Shown: positions 53,502-63,595, numbered from the stretch's first letter. The stretch is 64,000 bases of DNA from Gemmatimonadaceae bacterium (GCA_947457545.1 CANGXD010000003.1:1-64000), one strand, 5' to 3'. The notes: generated by a model from the letters alone, not told the origin. Translations and numbers: made by a program.

Positions 53502-55294
53502 ACGCTGGCCATCCCGGCGAACATGCCCGCCATTGGCTTCTTGAGGTCGAAAAGGCGCATGTCCCACGCGGCCGTGGGGCAGCGTTCGGCGCAGAGGCCG
53601 CAGTGGAGACAGACGTCCTCGTCTTTCACCATGATGCGCTTGGTTTGCGGTAGCGCATCGGAGACGTAGATGTCCTGCGACGTATTGAGCGCCGGCGCCG
53701 AGAGGCGCGTGCGCAATTCGTCGATCGGCGTACCGTTGGTGGTGATGGTAAGACAGTTGGTGGGGCAGATGTCGACGCACGCATCGCATTCGATGCATGT
53801 CGACGCGGTGAAGTGCGTCTGGATGTCGCAGTTGAGGCAACGACCCACTTCTGTAGCGACCTGCTCGGCCGTGAAGCCGAGCTCCACTTCGGTGTCGAGA
53901 TCCTTGAAGCGCTTCGTGAGCTCCTCGTGCTGCATCTTTGCACGCTTGCTGCTTTCGTAGTCGTTGTCGTACGCCCACGAGTGCATGCCCATCTTGGCAC
54001 TCACGAGCGTCATGCCGTACGGCGGACGGTCGGCGACTGCATCGCGCTGATGACAGGCGAGATCGATGGAAATGGCGGCGGCGTGTCCGTGCGCGACCGC
54101 CCAGATGATGTTTTCCGGGCCCCAGGCGGCATCACCACCGAAGAACACTTTCGGGTGCGTGCTCTGGTGCGTCTGCTTGTTCACCACCGGCATGCCCTTG
54201 GCGTCGAACTCCACACCGATGTCGCGCTCGACGAACTCGAACGCGTTGTCCTGTCCGATCGCGAGAATGACCTGGTCGCACGGGATGATCACGGTGCTCA
54301 GCACCGTGCTCGACTGCTTGCCGTTGGCGTCTTCGGTCCACTGCAGGACCTCGAACTCCATCCCCACCAGCTTGCCGTTCTCGACGACCATGCGCTTGGG
54401 GGCGTGGTTCTCGATGATCTCCACCTGTTCTTCTTCGGCGTCTTCGAGCTCCCACGGTGACGCCTTGAAGAACTTCCGGCCGCGGCGCGCGATGACCTTC
54501 ACGTCGGTGGCGCCAAGACGCTTGGAGGTTCGACAGCAGTCCATGGCGGTGTTGCCCACCCCGATGATGATGACGCGGGGCCCAACTTGTTCGATGTGCT
54601 TGAAGTGCACGTTGGCAAGGAAGTCGATGCCGATGAACACCTGATCGGGCGCATCCCACCGACCGGGAATATCGAGCTCTTTCCCCTTGGGCGCGCCGCT
54701 TCCGATGAACACCGCATCGTAGCCTTCGTCGAGCAGCGCCTTGAGCGACGCGACCGGCGTGCCGTAGCGCATGTGAGCGCCCATGTCGATCACATAGCCG
54801 CACTCTTCGTCGAGCACCTGTGCGGGGAGACGAAACGACGGGATGTTGATGCGCATGAGCCCACCGGGCTGCGCATTCTTTTCATAGATCGTGACGTCGT
54901 AGCCGTGCGGCAGCAGGTCGTTGGCGACCGTCAGCGAGGCCGGACCGGCACCAATGAGCGCCACGCGCTTGCCGTTCTTGACGGCGGGCGCCTTGGGGAG
55001 GAACGACGTGATCTCGTCGCGGTGGTCGGCTGCGACACGCTTGAGGCGACAGATGGCGACGGGCTTTTCCTCAACTCGCCCGCGCCGACACGCTGGCTCG
55101 CAGGGGCGGTCGCACACTCGACCGAGAATCCCCGGAAAGACATTCGACTCGCGGTTGAGGAGGTAGCTCTCGGTGTACTTGCCCTGGGCGATGAGGCGAA
55201 TGTAGCCGGGAACGTTGGTGTGAGCCGGACAGGCCCACTGGCAATCAACAACCCGGTGATAGTAGTTCGGGTCGGACACATCTGTCGCTGCCAT
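53498..55294 (-). CDS. FAD/NAD(P)-dependent oxidoreductase with 4Fe-4S domains (GltD-like), KOR operon
   Basis: 598 aa. N-terminal Fer4_20 domain (CPAHTNVPGYI, CDRPCEPACRRG) as in glutamate synthase small subunits, then two dinucleotide folds (ALIGAGPASLTVANDL about residue 113; IIIGVGNTAMDCCR about 245), and a C-terminal pair of ferredoxin motifs (CIECDACVDICP, CLHCGLCAERCP). No glutamate synthase large subunit is nearby. First in an operon with korA and korB (ATGA overlap), so I infer it exchanges electrons between KOR/ferredoxin and NAD(P)H. A ribosome site AGGAG precedes the ATG. Confidence 0.9.
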   Translation of the reverse strand: MAATDVSDPNYYHRVVDCQWACPAHTNVPGYIRLIAQGKYTESYLLNRESNVFPGILGRVCDRPCEPACRRGRVEEKPVAICRLKRVAADHRDEITSFLPKAPAVKNGKRVALIGAGPASLTVANDLLPHGYDVTIYEKNAQPGGLMRINIPSFRLPAQVLDEECGYVIDMGAHMRYGTPVASLKALLDEGYDAVFIGSGAPKGKELDIPGRWDAPDQVFIGIDFLANVHFKHIEQVGPRVIIIGVGNTAMDCCRTSKRLGATDVKVIARRGRKFFKASPWELEDAEEEQVEIIENHAPKRMVVENGKLVGMEFEVLQWTEDANGKQSSTVLSTVIIPCDQVILAIGQDNAFEFVERDIGVEFDAKGMPVVNKQTHQSTHPKVFFGGDAAWGPENIIWAVAHGHAAAISIDLACHQRDAVADRPPYGMTLVSAKMGMHSWAYDNDYESSKRAKMQHEELTKRFKDLDTEVELGFTAEQVATEVGRCLNCDIQTHFTASTCIECDACVDICPTNCLTITTNGTPIDELRTRLSAPALNTSQDIYVSDALPQTKRIMVKDEDVCLHCGLCAERCPTAAWDMRLFDLKKPMAGMFAGMASV

Positions 55295-55499
55295 GATGCG
55301 GTGCTCCTGGGGAGGGATAGGCTGGCAATCGCTAGCATGTGTTCCGGACCGCTGCTCGGCAAGAAGGAAAATCCCCTCTTCTTCATGGTTTTTTCTCTTC
55401 CGGGACGTAATTTCGGGCCAAACTCAGCGTATTCGACGCTGCCACCCTGGGATGGCTGTCTCCCGGCGGTGCCGCTCCCTCACGTCCAAGTGTCCGGCA

Positions 55500-56648
55500 A
55501 TGTCCACAGCGTACGACGTCATCGTGGTTGGTGTGGGAGGGATGGGGAGCGCCGCGGCCTACCACATGGCCGCCCGCGGTCTCCGGGTCCTGGCCCTCGA
55601 GCAGTTCAAGCCAGGCCACAGTCATGGCTCCTCGCACGGCCTCACGCGCATCATCCGCCTGGCGTACTTCGAGCACCCGTCGTACGTGCCACTGCTGCAC
55701 AGGGCCTTCGCGCTGTGGCGCGACCTCGAGACCGGGCTCGATGAGCCGCTGTTGCACGTGACGGGGGGGCTGGATGTCGGCTGGGCAGGGAGCGAGGTGT
55801 TCGAAGGCTCGCTTCGCAGCTGTCGGGAGCACGCGCTGGCGCACGAAATCCTTGATGCTCGTGGCCTTGCCACGCGCTTCCCGGGATGGGTGCCGGCGGA
55901 GAACGCCATGGCCGTCTATCAGTCCGATGCCGGCTTCGTGACCCCCGAACGATGCATCGCCGTGCACACGGCTCGCGCCATTCAAGCCGGCGCCACCGTG
56001 CTCACCAACACCCGGGTGCTCGATGTCGTACCGGAGCACGGCGGCGTGCGCGTCCGCACGAGCGCCGGGGAGTACACGGCCGGGCAGGTCGTGTTGTCGG
56101 CAGGCCCGTGGATGGCCGACTTGGCGCCCGAGCTCGCCCCCGTGCTTTCGCCCGAGCGACAGGTGCTCGGCTGGTTCGACATTGCTCAGCCCGACGCGTT
56201 CGCCCCGTCACGCTTCCCCGTATTCGTGCTCGATGCCGCCGAGGGGCGCTACTACGGCTTCCCGGAGTATGGCGTCCCCGGTTTCAAGATCGGCTGTTAT
56301 CACCATCACGCCGAACGGGTGCACCCTGATTCGATGACTCGCGACGTGTCACCCCGCGATGAAGACACGCTGCGTCAGGCGGTCGCGCGCTATTTCCCGC
56401 AGGCCAATGGCGCCATGCGCCAAAGTACCACCTGTCTGTTCACCAATACGCCCGACGAGCATTTCATCATCGATCGTGCGCGATCGGCGCCGCAGGTGCT
56501 GCTCGTATCTCCGTGTTCAGGGCACGGGTTCAAGTTTTCGTCGGTGATCGGAGAGATCTGCGCCGATCTGGTCCAGCACGACCGCACATCGCACGACATC
56601 TCCCTGTTCCGCCTCGCACGATTCGCCCGGAGTGATCGTCCGTCATGA
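55500..56648 (+). CDS. Covalent-flavin amine oxidase (monomeric sarcosine / N-methyltryptophan oxidase type)
   Basis: 382 aa. FAD-dependent oxidation of a secondary amine (N-methyl amino acid), giving formaldehyde and hydrogen peroxide. N-terminal fold VIVVGVGGMGSAAAYHMAARG; HGSSHGLTRIIRLAY is the MSOX signature; the flavin-attaching Cys339 is in PCSGHGFKFSS. Substrate (sarcosine, N-methyltryptophan, pipecolate) is not defined by sequence. The stop overlaps the start of the next gene (ATGA), so the two are coupled. The 205 bases upstream, shared with the KOR operon, show no clear promoter. Confidence 0.9.
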   Translation: MSTAYDVIVVGVGGMGSAAAYHMAARGLRVLALEQFKPGHSHGSSHGLTRIIRLAYFEHPSYVPLLHRAFALWRDLETGLDEPLLHVTGGLDVGWAGSEVFEGSLRSCREHALAHEILDARGLATRFPGWVPAENAMAVYQSDAGFVTPERCIAVHTARAIQAGATVLTNTRVLDVVPEHGGVRVRTSAGEYTAGQVVLSAGPWMADLAPELAPVLSPERQVLGWFDIAQPDAFAPSRFPVFVLDAAEGRYYGFPEYGVPGFKIGCYHHHAERVHPDSMTRDVSPRDEDTLRQAVARYFPQANGAMRQSTTCLFTNTPDEHFIIDRARSAPQVLLVSPCSGHGFKFSSVIGEICADLVQHDRTSHDISLFRLARFARSDRPS

Positions 56649-59600
56649 GGTTCACTATGTGTCGCATCTCGCCTAAAGGTCGCCCGCGTTTGTCCTGTGC
56701 CGTGGCGATCCTGGCGAGTGTGCTCCTCTCGTCGGCGCTGCAGGCGCAGCGCACCGTGTCCTTCTCCACGACCGAAGGCACATGGATGTCACTCGACGTG
56801 GCGCCCGATGGAACGCGCATCGTGTTCGAGCTGCTCGGCGACCTGTACGCCGTCTCCACCGCAGGCGGAGAAGCGCGCGCCATTCAGCGTGGTCCTGCGT
56901 TTCAGTCGCAACCGCGCTATTCGCCCGACGGAAAACAGATCGCGTTCATCAGCGACGCGAGCGGCAGCGACAACGTGTGGGTTGCTGCCGCCGACGGAAG
57001 CGGGGCACGAGCGGTGAGCGGGATGCCGCGGGCACTCATGTTGTCACCGGCGTGGTCGGCCGATGGGCGGTTCATTTACGCCACGGTGGTCGAGGGGCGT
57101 ACCGCCGACCTCTGGCGCTTCGACGTGCAGTCGGGGCAGGGGAGCAAAGTCATCGGCAACGCCAACGGGCCGGCGGCCCCGCTCGTGTCGTCACCGGGAC
57201 CTGGACCATATTCGGCCCACGCATCACGCGATGGTATGTCACTGTACTACACCGCAGTGACGCCGCGTCCGTACGGCAGCCGTCTTGGCGCGTCGAGTGT
57301 GGTCATGCGTCGTGATCTGGCGAGTGGGGTCGACGAGCCCGTGGTGCTGCAGGAGCCGTCGGCCATGGCGCCGGTCCTTTCGCATGATGGTCGCACGCTC
57401 GCGTACATGGCGCAGAGCCGTGGGCGTACCGGGCTGCGTGTCCGTGATCTCGCTACGGAAACCGAGCGTTGGCTGGCATGGCCACTCGAGCGCAATGAGC
57501 TCGAGTCGCGGGCCTCGCGCGATGTCATGCCGGGATACGCCTTTACTCCGGACGATCGCGCGGTCGTCGTTGCGTATAGCGGGCATCTGCACCGCATCGA
57601 AGTGGCGACGGGTGTTGATGTGATCATCCCGTTTCGCGCAGAGGTCAGCGCCGAACTTCCCGAACCACTGCGCGCTCCGCGGCGCATCACGGACGATTCG
57701 GTGCGTGGCCGCTTTGCGCAGCAGCCCGCCATCTCCGTCGATGGGCGCGTGGCGTTCTCCATGTTCGGCCAGCTGTTCGTGCGGGCGGCGCGAGGTGGCG
57801 TCCCGCGTGCGCTTACGACCGGTGCCGCACGGGCGTTCATGCCCGCGTGGTCACCAGACGGGCAGTGGATTACCTACGTGACGTGGGGCCCGGCAGGCGG
57901 CGCGTTGTACAAGGTGCGAGCCGCTGGCGGCGCGCCGGTGCGACTCACCAGCGACAGCGCGTACTGGATCGATCCCGTCTGGACTCCCGATGGCCGCGCG
58001 CTGTACGCCGTTCGCGCGCCGGCGAGTACAGCGCGGGCGCAGCCGGTTCCGCTACCAACCGATGCGATGATCGTGCAGGTGAGTGCGCAGGGCGGCGCCA
58101 CGCGCACCGTGGTGCGTGCCGCGGGCATGCGTCACCCGCACTTCGCCGGCGACACCGGCCGCCTCTGGTTCAGCGCTCCAACCGGTTTGGTTTCGACGAC
58201 CACGGCCGGGCTCGATCGCCGGGTCCACGCGCGGGTGACGGGGCTCTCGGGGCCAGCCGGCTCGCCGGTTGGTACGGAGCTTCGGGTGAGTCCCGATGGC
58301 CGCCATGTGGCGGTGCTCGCGGGCGATCGCGTGTGGACGGTGCCATTGATGGCACGCGACAGCGTGCCGGGTAAAGCCGCCGATCCGCAGCTGCTCGCGC
58401 TCGGAGGGGTACCCGATATCTCCGGGCCTACGGTGACTTCGCTCGCCTGGGCACCGCGCGGACACACGGTGGCGTGGGTGACCGGCGCCACGCTGCACCA
58501 GCGCGACGTGACAGCGGGCAGTGCGGTCACGTCGCAATCGCTGGCGGTGACCGCGCCGCGTGTCGTATCGCGTGGTACGACAGTGCTGCGAGGCGCCAGG
58601 GTCATCACCATGAAGGGCGACGAGATCATCGAGAACGCCGATGTCATCGTCGCGGATAGCCGCATCGCCGCGGTTGGTGCACGGGGGACGGTGACCTTCC
58701 CGTCCACGGCACGCATTGTGGACGTCAGCGGCAAGACCATCATGCCGGGTATCGTGGACATTCACGCGCACTGGCAATACCGCCGTGAGCTGCTGGAACC
58801 AGAGACGCCATCCATGTACGCCAATCTCGCGTACGGTGTGACCACTGTGCGCGATCCGCAAACGAGCGCGGAGATCTTTGCGTACGCCGATCTGGTGGAA
58901 GTGGCGGGACTCGCCAGCCCACGGGTGTTCAGTACCGGCCCCGGCGTGTTTGCGGAAACCGATTTCAAGTCGCTCGACGACGTGCGGCTCACACTCAAGA
59001 GATATCGCGACGAATACGGCACGCACCTCATCAAAAGCTACATGGTGGGGAATCGTCAGCAGCGGCAGTGGGTGGTGCAGGCGAGCCGTGAGCTTGGCCT
59101 ACTGCCCACCACTGAGGGCGGTGCCGACACCAAGATGGACCTCACGCACGCGCTCGATGGGTTCTATGGCAACGAGCACGCGTTCCCCAACGCGCCGTTG
59201 CACGACGATGTCGTGCAGTTCATGGCGCGCAGCGGAATCCACTACACACCTACGCTGCTCGTGTCATTCGGCGGCGCACTGCCGGTGTACCGGTTGCTGG
59301 CGCAGGAGCGGCCCTTTGACGATCCCAAGCTGTCGCGCTTCTTTCCGCGCAGCGAGCTCTATGCGCGCACGGCCACGCGCCTGTTGGCCTTCCCCGACGA
59401 AGACTACAACGACAAGGAGACGTCGGCGGGCGCGACCGCGATTCTTCGCGCCGGTGGCAAAGTGGCGCTCGGTGGCCACGGCGAAATGCAGGGGCTTCAA
59501 GTGCATTGGGAAATGCGCCTGCTCGCGCAGGGTGGGATGCGTCCGCTCGAGGTGCTTCGCGTTGCCACGTTGAACAGCGCCGAGGCGATCGGGCTCGACG

Positions 59601-61150
59601 CGGACATCGGGAGTCTTGAACCGGGTAAGTTGGCCGATCTGGTGGTGCTCGACCGCGACCCATTGAGTGACATTCGCAACAGCAGTGCGGTGCGATGGGT
59701 GATGAAGGGTGGCGCGCTCTACGACGCCGAAACGCTCGATCAGGTCGCCCCCAAGGTTGCGGCGCTACCGTCGCCGTGGTGGCGGAGCGACGAGGCGCCG
59801 CGCGGCGGTCTGGCCTTCAACGAAGCGGCCATCGATGCCATTGCGCGCGACGAAATGGAGCGGCAGCGCATTCCCGGAATGGCGGTGGCGATCGTGCGCG
59901 GCGACCGCGTGCTCATGAGCAAGGGCTACGGGCTGGCCAATATGGAGCAGCAACGGCCCGTCACCAACGAGACGATGTTCCTGTCGGGCTCCATGGGCAA
60001 GATGTTCACTGCCGCCGGCATCATGGCGTTAGTGGAAGAGAATCGTGTCGCACTCGATTCCTCCATTCGCACGTACTTGCCGGAGGCACCCGCCGCCTGG
60101 CAGGGGATCAAGATCCGCCATCTGCTGTCGCACACCAGCGGCATTCCCGACTACACCAGCGCCACAATGGATTACCGGCGCGACTTCACCGAAGCACAGC
60201 TGGCGAACATGGCGTATGCGCTTACGCCGGAGTTTCCGCCGGGGAGTCGCTGGAATTACTCCAATACGGGCTACGTCTTGCTCGGCGTGATCATGAGCAA
60301 GGTGACGGGGCGTCCGTACTGGGAGTATTTGCGTGCGCGCATTTTCACGCCGGCGGGGATGCCCACCATTCGCATCATTACCGAAGCCGAGATCGTCGCC
60401 CAACGGGCGTCCGGTTATCGCGTCCAGGACGGTGCGTATCTGCATCAGGAGTGGGTCTCTCCATCGCTCAATACCACCGCCGACGGTTCCATGCTCGTGA
60501 GTCTGCGTGACATGGTCGCGTGGAACGCCGCGGTGCGCGACCGACGGGTGCTGAGCAAGAGCAGCTGGGAGCAAATACTTTCGCCCGTGCGACTCACCAG
60601 TGGCAACCCGCAGAGCTACGGCTACGGATGGTTCCTCGAACAGCTCAATGGTCAGCGTGTACTGCAGCATGGCGGTTCGTGGCAGGGGTTCCGCACGCAG
60701 CTGTCGCGCTATGAGCCCAGCGACGTGGCGGTGGTCGTGCTGACCAATTCGAGTGCCAATCTGCCGCCCATCATCACCGCACGTTTGGCTGGGGCCGTCG
60801 ACTCGGCGCTCATCACTGCGCCGCTACCTACCGTGGCGCTCCCGGATCGTGCGCCAGAAGTGACGGCGTATCTCAAGACCGTGCTGGCAAAGATCACGCG
60901 CGGCGAGCTGGCGTTGGCCGACTTCGAGTTCGTGCGCACGACGCTCGTGCCACGCATGAGTGCCGGCTATGCTCGGCTTCTCCAGCCGCTGGGGGCACTC
61001 ACGGCCCTCGAGGTACTCGCGACCGGGGTGGAAGGCGACGATCGCACCTTCGTGTATCGCGCGCGCTTTGCCACTGGTGACGTGCGCATGAACGTGAGCA
61101 TTGGCCCCGGCGGCCGCATGACGAACCTGCTGCTATCGCGCATGCCCTGA
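56645..61150 (+). CDS. Secreted TolB-propeller / amidohydrolase / beta-lactamase-family fusion
   Basis: 1501 aa with three modules in one frame. Signal peptide 1-35 (cut near LQAQ). PD40/TolB-like beta-propeller about 36-640 (repeats such as QPRYSPDGKQIAF and MPAWSPDGQWITY). Metal-dependent amidohydrolase about 645-1035: HAH at 707-709, LIKSYMVG for the bridging Lys, and GSLEPGKLADLVVLDRDP. Serine beta-lactamase/class C-like domain about 1056-1390: Ser1116-x-x-Lys1119, Tyr1205-Ser-Asn1207, His1342-Gly-Gly. A C-terminal tail (1391-1501) resembles extensions of such hydrolases. Probably a periplasmic peptide or amide hydrolase; propeller-amidohydrolase proteins are common, the added serine hydrolase is not. 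Confidence 0.9.
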   Translation: MRFTMCRISPKGRPRLSCAVAILASVLLSSALQAQRTVSFSTTEGTWMSLDVAPDGTRIVFELLGDLYAVSTAGGEARAIQRGPAFQSQPRYSPDGKQIAFISDASGSDNVWVAAADGSGARAVSGMPRALMLSPAWSADGRFIYATVVEGRTADLWRFDVQSGQGSKVIGNANGPAAPLVSSPGPGPYSAHASRDGMSLYYTAVTPRPYGSRLGASSVVMRRDLASGVDEPVVLQEPSAMAPVLSHDGRTLAYMAQSRGRTGLRVRDLATETERWLAWPLERNELESRASRDVMPGYAFTPDDRAVVVAYSGHLHRIEVATGVDVIIPFRAEVSAELPEPLRAPRRITDDSVRGRFAQQPAISVDGRVAFSMFGQLFVRAARGGVPRALTTGAARAFMPAWSPDGQWITYVTWGPAGGALYKVRAAGGAPVRLTSDSAYWIDPVWTPDGRALYAVRAPASTARAQPVPLPTDAMIVQVSAQGGATRTVVRAAGMRHPHFAGDTGRLWFSAPTGLVSTTTAGLDRRVHARVTGLSGPAGSPVGTELRVSPDGRHVAVLAGDRVWTVPLMARDSVPGKAADPQLLALGGVPDISGPTVTSLAWAPRGHTVAWVTGATLHQRDVTAGSAVTSQSLAVTAPRVVSRGTTVLRGARVITMKGDEIIENADVIVADSRIAAVGARGTVTFPSTARIVDVSGKTIMPGIVDIHAHWQYRRELLEPETPSMYANLAYGVTTVRDPQTSAEIFAYADLVEVAGLASPRVFSTGPGVFAETDFKSLDDVRLTLKRYRDEYGTHLIKSYMVGNRQQRQWVVQASRELGLLPTTEGGADTKMDLTHALDGFYGNEHAFPNAPLHDDVVQFMARSGIHYTPTLLVSFGGALPVYRLLAQERPFDDPKLSRFFPRSELYARTATRLLAFPDEDYNDKETSAGATAILRAGGKVALGGHGEMQGLQVHWEMRLLAQGGMRPLEVLRVATLNSAEAIGLDADIGSLEPGKLADLVVLDRDPLSDIRNSSAVRWVMKGGALYDAETLDQVAPKVAALPSPWWRSDEAPRGGLAFNEAAIDAIARDEMERQRIPGMAVAIVRGDRVLMSKGYGLANMEQQRPVTNETMFLSGSMGKMFTAAGIMALVEENRVALDSSIRTYLPEAPAAWQGIKIRHLLSHTSGIPDYTSATMDYRRDFTEAQLANMAYALTPEFPPGSRWNYSNTGYVLLGVIMSKVTGRPYWEYLRARIFTPAGMPTIRIITEAEIVAQRASGYRVQDGAYLHQEWVSPSLNTTADGSMLVSLRDMVAWNAAVRDRRVLSKSSWEQILSPVRLTSGNPQSYGYGWFLEQLNGQRVLQHGGSWQGFRTQLSRYEPSDVAVVVLTNSSANLPPIITARLAGAVDSALITAPLPTVALPDRAPEVTAYLKTVLAKITRGELALADFEFVRTTLVPRMSAGYARLLQPLGALTALEVLATGVEGDDRTFVYRARFATGDVRMNVSIGPGGRMTNLLLSRMP

Positions 61151-61172
61151 ACTGGGCGCGTAGTATGGCAGG

Positions 61173-62780
61173 CTAGGGTGCCCGTCTCAGCGCTTTGCCG
61201 GGGCGGGCACCGGTCATTTTTGCGTCGCGAATGACCGCTTGGCCGTTGATGAACAGATGGACCACGCCCTCGGCGTAATGATGAGGATCGGTGTACGTGG
61301 CCTTGTCGGCAAAGCTCGCGGGATCGAATAGCACGAGGTCTGCGACCTTTCCCTGCTGGACGACCCCGCGATCGCCGAGTCCAAGCGCGCGCGCGGGAAC
61401 CGTGGTCATCTTCGCAATGGCCGCTTCAAGGCTCATGATCTTCCGCTGCTTGACGTAGTACGACAGCACGCGCGGAAAGGCGCCGTAGCTACGGGGATGC
61501 GGGAAGCCTTTGCCCGGGGTGACCAGATCACCATCGGTAGAGACCATGGAGGCCGAGTGAGTGAGAAACGCTTCGATATCGCGCTCGTTCATCGCCTCTA
61601 CGATTGCGGTAAAGCCGCCGTCTCGCTGCAAGGCGATGAGTGCCTCGATGGCTGCGTCGAGAGATACTGGCTGGCCGCGCGCCGTGAGGTACTCCGCCAA
61701 CGTCTTGCCCGCGAACTCCGGCGACGTGGGCATTGTACGAAAGCGCACACTGCCGGCGGTGCCACCGGTTTGCGCTTCGAAGATGCCGCGCATTTCCCGG
61801 CGCAGGCGCGTGAGCAACGCTGGGTTGCGCAGTCTGGCACTCACGGAGTCCTGCCCGTCGGCCAATACCCAACCGGGAAAGAGGACGTCGGAGTAGGTAC
61901 TGTAGGCGTTGTACGGATACACGTCGAACGAAATGCGAGCGCCGCGCGCATTGAGCGCATCGAAGCCGGCCAAGACTGCGGTGCTCTTGCCCCAGTTGGC
62001 CTTGCCGGTGCTCTTGAGGTGGCTCACATGCACGGGCTGCTGCGAGCGCCGTCCGACATCGATGGCTTCGGCCAGCGCGAGTTCGAGCGCCACTCCTTCA
62101 TCGCGCAAATGCGTGACGTACAACGAGCCGGGGCGTTTGGCGGCCTGTGCGAGCGCGACAATCTCCTCTGGCGGTGCATAGACGGCCGGGATGTATTCGA
62201 GCCCTGTGCCGAGGCCAAAGGCGCCGTCATCCATGGCTCGCGAGACAAGCGCACGCATGCTGTCGAGTTCTGCGGCGGTGGCGGCGCGGTTCTGCGTCCC
62301 CATGACCCGCTTGCGCGCCCACGTGTGTCCCGCGGTCCAGAGCGTATTGGGGGCGATGCGCAGCGTATCGAGAAACGCGCGCAGCGGATAGGGCTGGTCG
62401 AGACTGTGCAGCGAGTTGAAGATCGTGGTGACGCCTTGCCGCAAGAAGTTCTCGGCGTCCGGCTGTTCGGCAATGGCGCTGATGTGCGCGTGCGGATCGA
62501 TGAAACCGGGCGCGACAATCAGCCCCGTCGCGTTGATGGTATCTCGCGCCGATCCCGTGACGCGAGCGGCAACGCGGACGATGCGCCCATTCCGCACCGC
62601 CACGTCGGCCCGACGGGCGGGCGTTCCCGTGCCGTCGATGACCTGACCGCGCGTGATCAGGACGTCAAACGGCGGTTCTGTTGTCATGGTCGCTCGTTGC
62701 CCCTGTATCACTGTCGGAAGCAGGAACAGCAGACCCAGCGATACCAGTGTGGAAGCAGGGAAAAACGGGCGAACCTGCAT
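61173..62780 (-). CDS. N-acyl-D-amino-acid deacylase / D-aminoacylase family amidohydrolase, secreted
   Basis: 535 aa. Signal peptide about 1-28 (LVSLGLLFLLPTVIQGQ), so periplasmic. Amidohydrolase with N-terminal LITRGQVIDGTGTPARRADVAV, metal ligands in FIDPHAH, VTHLRDEG and VSHLKSTG, and a C-terminal STDGDL and GVVQQGKVADLVLFDP. Family members remove acyl groups from D-amino acids or cleave D-dipeptides. Its neighbours (the amine oxidase and the fusion hydrolase) suggest scavenging of cell-wall or peptide material. The start MQVRPFF is chosen because the signal peptide begins there. Confidence 0.9.
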   Translation of the reverse strand: MQVRPFFPASTLVSLGLLFLLPTVIQGQRATMTTEPPFDVLITRGQVIDGTGTPARRADVAVRNGRIVRVAARVTGSARDTINATGLIVAPGFIDPHAHISAIAEQPDAENFLRQGVTTIFNSLHSLDQPYPLRAFLDTLRIAPNTLWTAGHTWARKRVMGTQNRAATAAELDSMRALVSRAMDDGAFGLGTGLEYIPAVYAPPEEIVALAQAAKRPGSLYVTHLRDEGVALELALAEAIDVGRRSQQPVHVSHLKSTGKANWGKSTAVLAGFDALNARGARISFDVYPYNAYSTYSDVLFPGWVLADGQDSVSARLRNPALLTRLRREMRGIFEAQTGGTAGSVRFRTMPTSPEFAGKTLAEYLTARGQPVSLDAAIEALIALQRDGGFTAIVEAMNERDIEAFLTHSASMVSTDGDLVTPGKGFPHPRSYGAFPRVLSYYVKQRKIMSLEAAIAKMTTVPARALGLGDRGVVQQGKVADLVLFDPASFADKATYTDPHHYAEGVVHLFINGQAVIRDAKMTGARPGKALRRAP

Positions 62781-63076
62781 GGTCCGGAATGCTCGTGCAG
62801 AGGAGAGCGCTGACGACTCGTTGAGCAGCGAGTATGCATGAGCGTAAGCGCGGTCGCCAGTCTCGAGGGCGCGGCCTTGGAGAATGCGTGGCCGCTCCAT
62901 ATGCACGTCGGCCGCCATGGCGGCTCAACACGGGCGAGTCGTGGCGGGTCAGTAGCGGCGATCGTACATTCCCGTTACGGTCGTCGGGGGGCTTCACCGC
63001 CCAACGACGGCCGGATTGGTACGATGTACCCTTCACCAGAAGGGCAGAGCGGTTCCCTCAAATGGAGATGCTACTG
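62781..63076. other. Divergent intergenic region
   Basis: 296 bases between the deacylase and lipoprotein genes. It holds a 14-base perfect palindrome GCCGCCATGGCGGC (62911-62924). No convincing promoter was identified. Confidence 0.5.
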
Positions 63077-63595
63077 ATGCGACGAGAACTCTTGGTCGTG
63101 GGCGTGGTGATGGGGTTGAGCGCCTGCAATGGTGGTGGTGAAGCCGCCAAAACAGACAGCGCCGCAGCGCCTGCCGCCGTCGCCGCCACGGCCGATCCGG
63201 TCGCCGTACGAGCCGCCATTGATTCCGCGAACAAGCGCGGCGCGGAGGGCTTCAACACGGGCAGCGCCGACGCCATGATCGCGAATTATGCCGACGACGC
63301 CGTCGTGATGATGCCCGGCATGAAAGCGATGGTGGGAAAAGCAGCCATCGACGCCGGCATGAAGGGGATGTTCCAGTCGATGGACATGAAGAACTTCCTG
63401 CAGGCGACCACGGATGTCGTCGTCGAGGGAGACGTGGCGATCGAGTCGGGAACGATGACTTTGGAGGCGGGGCCCAAAGGCGCCAAGCTGGCCGTCGATA
63501 CGATCAAGTACCTCACCGTGTGGAAGAAGCAGCGCGACGGTAGCTGGAAGATCATTCGGGACATCAACAACACGGATATCGCGCCGAAAATGTAG
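63077..63595 (+). CDS. NTF2-like (SnoaL/DUF4440-type) lipoprotein
   Basis: 172 aa. Lipobox LSAC at residues 17-20 marks a lipid-anchored protein. An Ala-rich linker leads to an NTF2-like domain (about 50-172: AIDSANKRGAEGFNTGSADAMIANYADDAVVMMPG ... DGSWKIIRDINN). Such domains bind small ligands or have minor enzyme activity; nothing specific can be said. The third in-frame ATG is chosen: GGAG lies nine bases upstream and the basic n-region MRRE starts there. Confidence 0.85.
   Translation: MRRELLVVGVVMGLSACNGGGEAAKTDSAAAPAAVAATADPVAVRAAIDSANKRGAEGFNTGSADAMIANYADDAVVMMPGMKAMVGKAAIDAGMKGMFQSMDMKNFLQATTDVVVEGDVAIESGTMTLEAGPKGAKLAVDTIKYLTVWKKQRDGSWKIIRDINNTDIAPKM

Noticed and set aside
62911-62924. 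Perfect 14-base palindrome GCCGCCATGGCGGC
   Set aside because: Short GC-rich palindromes are expected by chance here and it is not repeated in the window.
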